A stretch of DNA of 47,902 bases from CAZIFG01 sp964539135. Lineage in GTDB: Bacteria; Margulisbacteria; Marinamargulisbacteria; GCA-2716485; CAZIFG01. The translations under genes were made by a program, and so were the position numbers. Below, piece by piece: positions 33,283 to 40,333 of this stretch. The stretch is taken from assembly GCA_964539135.1 (NCBI GenBank), contig CAZIFG010000014.1, positions 1 through 47,902 on the forward strand, read 5' to 3'. Below the pieces are notes generated by a model. The model had not been told where the DNA came from. It made no database searches and saw nothing but the letters and a program-made list of their open reading frames with translations. Positions within the stretch are counted from its first letter, which is position 1. Every line of letters starts with the position of its first letter.

Positions 33283-34500
33283 CTAACGGACTGGAATGGC
33301 TTTAATATAGTCTTCTAAAATGTCTAAAAATTGTTCTTTAATGTCGTCTCCTTTTAAAACTTTAAAGAGACTGCCATTTTGATAGACGGGAATGTTGGGG
33401 GCTTCGGAATTTCCAGGTAAGCTGATGCCAATATCGGCATGTTTGCTTTCTCCAGGACCATTTACCACGCAACCCATTACCGCAATACTCAGTTTTTCAA
33501 CGCCAATATGGGATTGCTTCCATCTGGGCATATTTTCTTGAATATATTGGGTCACATCTTTGGCTAAATGAATAAATTTGTCGCTATTGGTTCTGCCACA
33601 GCCGGGACAACTTGTGACTTGGGGCATAAAATAACGGAAACTCATGCTTTGTAAGAGCGTTTTACAGGCATGAACCTCTTGAGCCCTACTCACCCCTGGT
33701 TCTGGCGTTAGGGATATTCTCAGGGTATCTCCAATGCCTTTTTGTAGCAAGATGGCTAAAGCGGCGGCACTTGCAGTGATCCCTTTTAATCCCCCACCCG
33801 CTTCTGTGAGTCCCAAGTGTAGGACATAATCACAGCGCTCAGATAGACGCGTGTAAACTTCTACCATGTCTTGAAGGTCTGACATTTTGACACTGACGAC
33901 AATTTTATTTTTAGGAAGGCCTAATTCTTCGGCGCGTTTTGCACTGGAAATGGCACTTAAACACATGGCTTCATAAATGACATGTTTTGCGGATTGAGGC
34001 TCTTTTAATGCTGCATTTTCATTCATCATGTCTGTAAACAGTTGATCATCTAGGGACCCAAAATTGACCCCAATTCGAACCGGTTTATTATATTTGAGGG
34101 CGGCTTCTATCATCATGGCGAAATTTTCGTCGTGTTTATCCCCTTTTCCGACATTTCCTGGATTGATGCGATATTTATCAAGGGCTTTTGCGCCTTCTGG
34201 GCATTTATTTAATAAAATATGGCCATTATAGTGAAAATCGCCAATAATGGGCGTATTATAGCCGGCTTCACGGCATTTTTTGACAATTTCTGGTACGGCA
34301 GTCATGGCTTCCATATCATTGACCGTGATACGGACGAGTTCGGATCCTGCTTGGCTGAGTTCTATGATTTGAGCTACAGTAGCGTCTATATCTGCAGTGA
34401 GTGTATTTGTCATGGATTGGATGACAATGGGGTGTTCTGATCCCATCTTGACATTTCTTATTTCTACGCTAGTGGTGGGTCTTCTTTTGATGCTTTCCAT
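33283..34500 (-). CDS. ispG: (E)-4-hydroxy-3-methylbut-2-enyl-diphosphate synthase
   Basis: IspG (GcpE) converts MEcPP to HMBPP in the methylerythritol phosphate route to isoprenoids, using a 4Fe-4S cluster. The 405-aa protein starts MESIKRRPTTSVEIRNVKMG and has PIVIQSMTNTLTADIDATV, GVNFGSLDDQL, VSVKMSDLQDM and the C-terminal cluster motifs TSCPGCGRTNSDKF and MGCVVNGPGESKHADIGISL. A longer reading from a TTG at 34536 is rejected because that TTG is the first part of the -35 box (TTGACC). It is convergent with the fusion gene (12-base gap). Confidence 0.95.
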   Translation of the reverse strand: MESIKRRPTTSVEIRNVKMGSEHPIVIQSMTNTLTADIDATVAQIIELSQAGSELVRITVNDMEAMTAVPEIVKKCREAGYNTPIIGDFHYNGHILLNKCPEGAKALDKYRINPGNVGKGDKHDENFAMMIEAALKYNKPVRIGVNFGSLDDQLFTDMMNENAALKEPQSAKHVIYEAMCLSAISSAKRAEELGLPKNKIVVSVKMSDLQDMVEVYTRLSERCDYVLHLGLTEAGGGLKGITASAAALAILLQKGIGDTLRISLTPEPGVSRAQEVHACKTLLQSMSFRYFMPQVTSCPGCGRTNSDKFIHLAKDVTQYIQENMPRWKQSHIGVEKLSIAVMGCVVNGPGESKHADIGISLPGNSEAPNIPVYQNGSLFKVLKGDDIKEQFLDILEDYIKAIPVR

Positions 34501-34507
34501 GACTTGA

Positions 34508-34536
34508 AGTGTAAGAAATATTGGCGTTTGGGTCAA
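34508..34536 (-). promoter_or_regulatory. ispG promoter, start-codon proximal
   Basis: On the minus strand TTGACC (34536-34531), 17 bases, TACACT (34513-34508), 7 bases, ATG (34500). This is the cleanest leaderless arrangement in the window; no Shine-Dalgarno sequence can exist between the -10 and the start codon. Confidence 0.7.
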
Positions 34537-34572
34537 GTTTGTTTATATTTAAATCTTTGGGTACATCTTTTT

Positions 34573-34601
34573 TTGAGATTGTGTCGATTCTTGGATATAC
34601 T
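34573..34601 (+). promoter_or_regulatory. Promoter of the 59-aa peptide gene
   Basis: TTGAGA (34573-34578), 17 bases, TATACT (34596-34601). A leader of about 32 bases follows, with GAAGGAG (34626-34632) 7-8 bases before the ATG at 34640. A conventional leader arrangement. Confidence 0.6.
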
Positions 34602-34639
34602 GGCTAAGACTTAAGTTAATTGAATGAAGGAGTAAGACG

Positions 34640-34819
34640 ATGAAAATTGATGGATCTCCAGAACCACATGATGATATGTTAGGCAATGCCTCTAAACTTT
34701 TTACTAGCATGATGTCGAGTAAATTTGGAAAGGCCTTTGATTCTCCAAAGCCTGCAGCGTCACAGCAACCTCCTTTGGGAGATCAGCTACAAAAAGCGGC
34801 ACCGCCTCAGAAAAAATAA
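34640..34819 (+). CDS. Small 59-aa hydrophilic peptide
   Basis: A complete short gene: strong promoter, strong Shine-Dalgarno sequence, ATG, and a stop at 34817-34819. The product starts MKIDGSPEPHDDML, has a central helical segment (NASKLFTSMMSSKFGKAF), and ends in a Pro/Gln/Lys-rich tail (PPLGDQLQKAAPPQKK). There is no signal peptide or membrane segment. I do not recognise it. The control signals are better than those of most genes here, so it is probably well expressed. Its downstream region was invaded by the MITE-like element 14 bases after the stop. Confidence 0.7.
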   Translation: MKIDGSPEPHDDMLGNASKLFTSMMSSKFGKAFDSPKPAASQQPPLGDQLQKAAPPQKK

Positions 34820-34833
34820 GATCCGCGCTTGAC

Positions 34834-34973
34834 GGGACTGTTGCGAAATGCCTATTTTGGGCAGCTGCAAGGCATTCCGAGTTCGAAAGCCCGGAATTTA
34901 TACGTCATAAATGAGGACTTGAGGACGAGGATAACACAGCAGATGCCCAAAATAGGCGTTTCACAACAGTCCC
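34834..34973. mobile_element. MITE-like element, copy 1
   Basis: A 140-bp non-coding unit with imperfect terminal inverted repeats of about 30 bases, beginning GGGACTGTTGCGAAATGCC and ending in GGCGTTTCACAACAGTCCC. It is flanked by TTGAC (34829-34833) and TTGAT (34974-34978), a 5-bp direct repeat with one mismatch. The interior shares long identical stretches with the copy at 45497. The tips resemble those of IS6/IS5-type elements (xGxxCTGTTGCrAA). No transposase is encoded. It shifts the apparent trpE ORF upstream artificially. Confidence 0.8.
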
Positions 34974-35002
34974 TTGATAGAAATACGGTAATCCGATATG
35001 CT
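34974..35002 (+). promoter_or_regulatory. trpEG promoter abutting the MITE-like element
   Basis: TTGATA (34974-34979), 17 bases, TATGCT (34997-35002), then 6 bases to the trpE ATG at 35009. The first five bases of the -35 are the right-hand target duplication of the adjacent element. The transcript is predicted to be leaderless. Confidence 0.6.
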
Positions 35003-35008
35003 CCTTTC

Positions 35009-36502
35009 ATGGTGATTAGTCGCGAGGATTTTATTTCTTTATGCTCTACCCAATCGGTTGTTTCTTTTTCAGAAACAATGGTTTTGGATATGGAAACTCC
35101 TGTGACCGTCTTGAGCCGTTTAAAAGATTATCCCGACTTGGTTCTTTTAGAAGGCATTTCAGAACAGGTTAAACATGATCGGTATTCTTATATTGGCTTT
35201 GATGCGTATTTAAAAATTACCTGCCATGCTTCATTTTATGCTTTGAACTTTAAATCCGGAAAAACATCTACAGCTACAGGTAATTTTTATGATTTCTTAG
35301 AAGGCATTATGGCGAGATATTCTCTCGCTAAGGGCAGTCAGGCCCCTTTTTCTTGCGGTTTAATGGGCTCTATGAGTTATGAATGTGTTTCTTATTTGGA
35401 ATCCATTCCATTGCCTCAAAAACGATCTTTAAATACGCCCTTGGCTACGTTTATTGTTCCTCATTTTGTCATTATTTTTGATAATTTAACCCATCAAGTC
35501 TCCGTCTATCGTAATTGTTTTACTGAAGATGTTGCGCCTTCAGACTATGGGGCTTTGTATGATGCCAATTTGAAGGACTTACAGTCTGTATTGGGCCTTT
35601 TGTTGGCGCCTTTGAGTCATGCTATTTCGCCTTTGGACGATTTGATTGGAAATTATGATGTTTTAAAAGGTGAGGCTTCTGTTGATGAGGCCACGTTTAA
35701 GTCTCAAGTTCAACGGTGTCAGGAGTATATCAAGGCGGGAGATATTTTCCAAATTCAAGTGTCCCGTCGGGTGTCTTTACCGTTTACAGGGGATCCTTTT
35801 GATTTGTATCGTTATGTTCGGAATTATAATCCCTCCCCTCTTTTGTTTTATTTGAAATTTGGAGATGTCTATTTGATGGGGGCTTCGCCTGAAATATTGG
35901 TGACCTGTATGGATCGTAAAATGGTGATTAGACCTTTAGCTGGAACTCGAAAACGCTATTCTAAAGATAAAACGGAATCTGAGATTATCCAGGAATTGAT
36001 CCATGATCCAAAAGAAATTGCAGAGCATATTATGCTTGTTGATTTGGCGCGTAATGATATTGCGCGTGCGTGTGAGCTTGGATCTGTTAAGGTTACAGAG
36101 TTGATGAATACTGAAAAATATACGCATGTTATTCATATGGTTTCTGAAGTTGAGGGGCATTTAACGCCTGAATCTACCGCTGTGGATGCTTTAAAATATG
36201 GGTTTCCAGCCGGGACGGTTACCGGGACACCCAAAATTCGTGCCATGGAAATTATTTCGGAACTTGAGGTTGAACAGCGTGAATTTTATTCAGGCGGGGT
36301 TGTTTTTTTAGATTTTCAAGGCGATCTTAAATCGGCCTTGACCATTCGCAGTATGTTGGTTACCGATGGTCGTGTTTATACACAATCTGCAGCGGGCATT
36401 GTTGCGGATTCTATCCCCGAAATGGAGTTTAAAGAAACCAATAATAAAATGAGATCTTGTTTGTCTGCCATGATGCAATTGTCTGATAGGGAGGATCTTT
36501 GA
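35009..36502 (+). CDS. trpE: Anthranilate synthase component I
   Basis: TrpE makes anthranilate from chorismate with ammonia from TrpG, the first step of tryptophan synthesis. The 497-aa length fits. The N-terminal regulatory domain includes VLLEGISEQVKHDRYSYIGF; the chorismate-binding domain has YVRNYNPSPLLFYLKFGD, GASPEILV, RPLAGTRKR, HIMLVDLARNDI, MNTEKYTHVIHMVSEVEG, FPAGTVTGTPKIRAMEII and AAGIVADSIPEME. The tryptophan-contact motif normally reading LLES is L46-L-E-G49. I start at ATG 35009; the longer frame to 34829 is the transposable element. A dual role with TrpG in p-aminobenzoate synthesis is possible. Confidence 0.92.
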   Translation: MVISREDFISLCSTQSVVSFSETMVLDMETPVTVLSRLKDYPDLVLLEGISEQVKHDRYSYIGFDAYLKITCHASFYALNFKSGKTSTATGNFYDFLEGIMARYSLAKGSQAPFSCGLMGSMSYECVSYLESIPLPQKRSLNTPLATFIVPHFVIIFDNLTHQVSVYRNCFTEDVAPSDYGALYDANLKDLQSVLGLLLAPLSHAISPLDDLIGNYDVLKGEASVDEATFKSQVQRCQEYIKAGDIFQIQVSRRVSLPFTGDPFDLYRYVRNYNPSPLLFYLKFGDVYLMGASPEILVTCMDRKMVIRPLAGTRKRYSKDKTESEIIQELIHDPKEIAEHIMLVDLARNDIARACELGSVKVTELMNTEKYTHVIHMVSEVEGHLTPESTAVDALKYGFPAGTVTGTPKIRAMEIISELEVEQREFYSGGVVFLDFQGDLKSALTIRSMLVTDGRVYTQSAAGIVADSIPEMEFKETNNKMRSCLSAMMQLSDREDL

Positions 36503-36504
36503 AC

Positions 36505-37080
36505 ATGATTTTAATGATTGATAACTACGATTCTTTTACCTATAACGTTGTGGATTATTTGGGGAAATTATCGTCTCTGCCTATTCAGGTTTATCGAAAT
36601 GATAAACTATCTGTTTCTGAAATTGAGGCGTTGAATCCGGATTATATTGTGATCTCACCTGGGCCTAAGACCCCTAAAGAGGCGGGGATTTCTAAGGCCG
36701 TTATTGAGGCTTTAGGCCCTAAAATTCCAACTTTGGGGGTTTGCCTAGGGCATCAGGCAATTGGGGAGGTTTATGGCGCAACGGTGGTGCGTGCGAAGCG
36801 GCTGATGCATGGAAAGACGTCTCAGGTTAAATATACGCCCCATTTCTTATTTGAGGGCTTAGATAACCCCTTTACAGCCACGCGATATCATTCTTTGGTG
36901 ATTGATCCTGCTACGGTTCCGTCTTGCTTGGAGGTTATTGCGGTTTCTGAAGATGATCATGAGATTATGGCCGTAGCGCATAAGACCTATCCTATTTACG
37001 GGGTTCAATTTCATCCTGAATCGATTTGTACGCCACGAGGCTTACGTATTTTGGGTAATTTTTTGGCTCATCGGTCTTGA
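36505..37080 (+). CDS. trpG: Anthranilate synthase component II (glutamine amidotransferase)
   Basis: A 191-aa class I glutamine amidotransferase that feeds ammonia to TrpE. The catalytic triad is visible: the nucleophilic cysteine in LGVCLGHQAIG, and His-Glu in YGVQFHPESICTP. It starts ILMIDNYDSFTYNVVDYLG, and MHGKTSQVKY and TATRYHSLVID are typical of TrpG/PabA. GGAGGA sits 9 bases before the ATG at 36505; the trpE stop is 2 bases upstream. One subunit often serves both tryptophan and folate synthesis; no other trp gene is nearby. Confidence 0.93.
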   Translation: MILMIDNYDSFTYNVVDYLGKLSSLPIQVYRNDKLSVSEIEALNPDYIVISPGPKTPKEAGISKAVIEALGPKIPTLGVCLGHQAIGEVYGATVVRAKRLMHGKTSQVKYTPHFLFEGLDNPFTATRYHSLVIDPATVPSCLEVIAVSEDDHEIMAVAHKTYPIYGVQFHPESICTPRGLRILGNFLAHRS

Positions 37081-37123
37081 AGAAAATAAGGTGTTACATC
37101 TTATCGTTTAAGTCTAACTTCGT

Positions 37124-37363
37124 TTATTTCAGCATCTCTCGAATTGTCGAGAATGCGTACAATAAAACATAGCCCACCATGAATCCCCACAGAGCACCAA
37201 TGATAGAGCCTAGAAGACCTACGCTATAAAAGGGCGCTAAATCTGTGAGCACTTTTAAACTTAAAATGCTAATGCCTGCGATATGAGAAAGAAGTGTTAA
37301 AACAAAAATAAGTAATGCTAAAAATATGCCACCTGTTGTTGCTAATAATTTGGGATCTGTCAT
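37124..37363 (-). CDS. Small membrane protein with two helices
   Basis: A 79-aa protein with two predicted membrane helices (about 8-30 and 43-68). The second contains GLLGSIIGALWGFMVGYVLLY, recalling small holin-like or DUF5676-type membrane proteins with a G-x-x-W-G-F motif; that resemblance is weak. The ATG at 37363 has GGAGGA 6 bases upstream, which decides against an ATG 27 bases earlier. It is convergent with trpG and divergent from apbC. Function unknown. Confidence 0.65.
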   Translation of the reverse strand: MTDPKLLATTGGIFLALLIFVLTLLSHIAGISILSLKVLTDLAPFYSVGLLGSIIGALWGFMVGYVLLYAFSTIREMLK

Positions 37364-37473
37364 TTTACTTCCTCCAATTTTTACGTTCACAACACATTAA
37401 TTATGTTCCTCTTATGGCGACGATAAGATGTAACCTATTTATAGTTCCCATATTTTAGTTTTTTTAAACCTTC

Positions 37474-37500
37474 GGACTGTTGTGACATTCGCAACAGTTT
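37474..37500. repeat. Short inverted repeat, possible remnant of the MITE-like element
   Basis: GGACTGTTG...CGCAACAGTTTT spans 27 bases as a 7-9-bp stem. The left arm equals the outer tip of element copy 1 and the right arm matches the opposite tip. It may be a tip-only deletion remnant, or a hairpin with a run of T acting as a terminator. It lies just upstream of the apbC promoter. Confidence 0.4.
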
Positions 37501-37510
37501 TATCTTTTCT

Positions 37511-37538
37511 TTGATTATTTTGAGGCTTATGATATAAT
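37511..37538 (+). promoter_or_regulatory. apbC promoter, start-codon proximal
   Basis: TTGATT (37511-37516), 16 bases, TGA-TATAAT with the -10 at 37533-37538, then a C-rich 8-base spacer and the ATG at 37547. The bases before the ATG (CCCCCCCT) are the opposite of a Shine-Dalgarno sequence. Confidence 0.7.
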
Positions 37539-37546
37539 CCCCCCCT

Positions 37547-38893
37547 ATGACAAATAAGACCGATTTGAACGCTATTTACCAGGCTTTATCTACCATTATT
37601 GATCCTACTACACGGAAAAATATTGTGACCCTGAATTATATTCAGGGTCTTTCTTTGACAGAGGATGGTATTTCTTTGGAATTAAGGCTCCCCCATTCTG
37701 TTAAAGTTCATGCGCCACAGTTGAAAGATATTGTTTCCGCGACACTTAAAAGTGATTTTCCGGACCTTCCTATTTTAAACCTTGCGGTGAGTATTGAGGC
37801 GGTTAAATCCAGCTTAAGTGCAGCCTCGGATGGTCTTAAGGGGGTTAAACATATTATTGCCGTTTCCAGTTGCAAAGGTGGGGTTGGAAAGTCTACCATT
37901 GCGGTTAATTTGGCATTCACCTTGTCTCAAAAAGGGTTTAAAGTGGGTATTTTTGATGCCGATGTTTATGGGCCTAGCTTGCCGACAATGGTCAAAGTCC
38001 CCTCTCCCGAACTGATTATTACTGCTGAAAATATGATTCTGCCTTTGATGCATGAAGGTGTGGCCTTAATGTCTTTTGGCTTTGCGCAAGAAACAGCCAA
38101 TGAAACAGGCGCTGCGATGTTGAGAGGTCCGATGGTGACTCAATTGATTAATCAATTGCTCACTACAACTGATTGGGGGGATTTGGATTATTTGGTTTTA
38201 GATTTACCTCCGGGTACAGGAGATGTTCAATTGACTTTGGGGCAGTTGGTCCCTATTAATGCGGCGGTGATTGTTACGACGCCTCAGCATATTAGCTATA
38301 TTGATGTGGTAAAAGGCATTGAAATGTTTGATACCTTGCGTGTGCCTACGGTGGCTGTTGTTGAAAATATGAGTTTTTATACCGTTAATGGGGAAAAACA
38401 TTTTATTTTTGGTAAAGGGGCCGTCGGTCGATTGATCAACGAATTTGGCTTTAAACATGCCTTCCAATTTCCGATGTTACCTATTTTATCGGAGTCTGGA
38501 GATGGGGGTAACCCCTTTGTTTTGAGAGGCAATGATGCGATGGGGACCTTGTTTACCGATTTGGCCGATGCGGTTATTTCAGAAGTTGCGGCTTTAAAAG
38601 AAACGGGATTTGTTTTGCCTCATATTGGATTTGATGAAGAATTGGGTATTTTGATTAAACCTGAACATTTGCCCGGCTATGCCTTGGAGCCTAAAGCCTT
38701 GCGTTTGAATTGTCAGTGTGCGGTTTGCGTGGATGAATTTACAGGCAAACGACATATCCAACCCGATGATATTCCCGATACCATTCATCCTTTAAGTATG
38801 AATCCGGTTGGCAATTATGCCTTGGGCATTAACTGGAGTGATGGGCATTCTTCTTTATACCCTTACTCTCGTTTGGAGCAGATTTCCGTTTAA
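37547..38893 (+). CDS. apbC: Mrp/ApbC-type P-loop Fe-S protein with DUF971, HCF101-like
   Basis: A 448-aa cytoplasmic ATPase of the Mrp/NBP35 family, which carries and transfers iron-sulfur clusters. Order: MIP18/DUF59 domain (about 5-85), P-loop domain with deviant Walker A S107-S-C-K-G-G-V-G-K-S-T117 and DADVYGPSLPTMV, then a C-terminal DUF971 domain (about 355-445) with C389-Q-C391-A-V-C394. The bridging CxxC cysteines usually found after VENM are absent: residues 273-287 read ENMSFYTVNGEKHFI. This domain order and the missing CxxC match plant HCF101. It is convergent with miaB. Confidence 0.9.
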   Translation: MTNKTDLNAIYQALSTIIDPTTRKNIVTLNYIQGLSLTEDGISLELRLPHSVKVHAPQLKDIVSATLKSDFPDLPILNLAVSIEAVKSSLSAASDGLKGVKHIIAVSSCKGGVGKSTIAVNLAFTLSQKGFKVGIFDADVYGPSLPTMVKVPSPELIITAENMILPLMHEGVALMSFGFAQETANETGAAMLRGPMVTQLINQLLTTTDWGDLDYLVLDLPPGTGDVQLTLGQLVPINAAVIVTTPQHISYIDVVKGIEMFDTLRVPTVAVVENMSFYTVNGEKHFIFGKGAVGRLINEFGFKHAFQFPMLPILSESGDGGNPFVLRGNDAMGTLFTDLADAVISEVAALKETGFVLPHIGFDEELGILIKPEHLPGYALEPKALRLNCQCAVCVDEFTGKRHIQPDDIPDTIHPLSMNPVGNYALGINWSDGHSSLYPYSRLEQISV

Positions 38894-38924
38894 TTTGGGT
38901 TGAGTTTCTTATCCCCAATTGAGT

Positions 38925-40235
38925 TTAGAGGGCTTTTCCAAGTAGGATGTTTCGGGTTGCGCCTGTTATTTGCACATTTACCACTTCCCCTGCTTTAAAT
39001 TGGCCCTCTTCTAAAATGACAATGGTGTTGCCTTCTGTTCGGCCTTGAAATTGGGTTTCTGATTTTTTGGTGCCCATTTTTTCAATTAAGACTTCTACGG
39101 TGCTTCCAATCATGCTTTGGAATTTTTTAAGGGCGATGCCATCTTGTAAGGTATTGAGTCTGGTAATACGGTCCTTTTTTTCTTCTTCTGTGACATCGTC
39201 TGGGAATTTGGCAGCAGCTCGTGTATTGGGTCTTTCCGAGTACTTGAAAATAAAAGCTGTTTCAAATCCTACTTCTTTTACAACATTGTAGGTATCTTGA
39301 AATTCGGTTTCTGTTTCGGATGGAAACCCTACAATAATATCTGTGGATAGGGATACATTTGGCACAATTTCCTTCATTTCTTTTATCAGGTCTAAATATT
39401 CTTTTTGCGTATAGGTTCTATTCATTTTTTCTAAAATTCGGTCATTTCCAGATTGTAGCGGTACTTGAATGTAATTACAAATATTGGGTCGTTCCGCCAT
39501 GAGATGGAGTAATTTTCGTGGGAAGTCTTTCGGATGTGGAGAGGTAAATCGAATTCTTTTAATGCCCTCAACATCGCTGATCATTTTCATGAGGGTTGTA
39601 AAATCCGTGCCTTCGTATTCATAGGAATTTACATTTTGGCCCAATAAAGTGACTTGTTTATATCCCTCTTTTACCAACCGTTTAACCTCTTCTACGATGT
39701 TTTGTGGGTCACGGCTTCTTTCACGACCGCGGGTATAGGGCACGACACAGAAGGTACAGAAATTATTGCAGCCTCTCATGATTGCAATCCAGGCATTTAC
39801 ACCATCATCGCGTGTGGGGTAAATGTCGCTATAAGTCTCAAATTCGGATAAGGTGACGTCGTAGCTTTTTTGACCGCCTTGAGCCTCATGAATGAGATGA
39901 GGCAGCTGTTTGTAGCTGTCTGGACCGGCGATAAAATCAATTTTTAATTGCCGATTGTCTAAAAGGTCTGTTTTAAAATTGGTGGCCATGCAGCCTAAAA
40001 TGCCCACTAAAATGGGGCTTTCTTTGCGTTTGTTTTTGATAATGTGGACACGGTTGTATACCTTTCGGTTGGCATTGTCCCTCACCGAACAGGTGTTCAG
40101 CATCACAATGTCTGCTGTATCTTCGCTGTCTACGATATCAAAGTCGCTTTTTTTTAGAATGCTTTTGACCAATTCAGAGTCATACGCATTCATTTGGCAG
40201 CCATAAGTTTCAATATAAACGTTTTGTTTTTTCAT
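38925..40235 (-). CDS. miaB: tRNA-2-methylthio-N6-dimethylallyladenosine synthase
   Basis: MiaB is a radical-SAM methylthiotransferase acting on i6A37 of tRNAs. The 436-aa protein has the three-domain layout: an N-terminal UPF0004 domain (ETYGCQMNAYDSE, LNTCSVRDNANRK, GILGCMA) with its own cluster cysteines, the radical-SAM core with GCNNFCTFCVVPYTRGRERS, and a C-terminal TRAM domain (about 375-435). It starts at the ATG at 40235; a possible -10 TAAAAT lies 9 bases upstream on the minus strand. miaA is not in this window. Confidence 0.95.
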   Translation of the reverse strand: MKKQNVYIETYGCQMNAYDSELVKSILKKSDFDIVDSEDTADIVMLNTCSVRDNANRKVYNRVHIIKNKRKESPILVGILGCMATNFKTDLLDNRQLKIDFIAGPDSYKQLPHLIHEAQGGQKSYDVTLSEFETYSDIYPTRDDGVNAWIAIMRGCNNFCTFCVVPYTRGRERSRDPQNIVEEVKRLVKEGYKQVTLLGQNVNSYEYEGTDFTTLMKMISDVEGIKRIRFTSPHPKDFPRKLLHLMAERPNICNYIQVPLQSGNDRILEKMNRTYTQKEYLDLIKEMKEIVPNVSLSTDIIVGFPSETETEFQDTYNVVKEVGFETAFIFKYSERPNTRAAAKFPDDVTEEEKKDRITRLNTLQDGIALKKFQSMIGSTVEVLIEKMGTKKSETQFQGRTEGNTIVILEEGQFKAGEVVNVQITGATRNILLGKAL

Positions 40236-40278
40236 GCGGACTGTATTTTACCTTTTTTGATCTATTTTTACTACTGGT

Positions 40279-40328
40279 GACTGTTGTGGAATTCCTGGCA
40301 TATGATCCACACCTAGGCGTTTTGCACC
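40279..40328. repeat. Probable degraded remnant of the MITE-like element
   Basis: GACTGTTGTGGAATTCCTGG at the left resembles the left tip of the 34834 copy, and TAGGCGTTTTGCA at the right matches the right tip of the 45497 copy exactly. The element interior is missing, giving about 50 bases between miaB and mtaB. It looks like an internally deleted, decayed copy. Confidence 0.45.
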
Positions 40329-40333
40329 TTATC

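Noticed and set aside
34501..34536. TTG start for ispG giving 12 extra residues
   Set aside because: These bases form the -35, spacer and -10; family similarity starts at the ATG at 34500.
34829..35008. 60-codon N-terminal extension of trpE
   Set aside because: It is the translated inverted-repeat element and promoter; TrpE similarity starts at the ATG at 35009.
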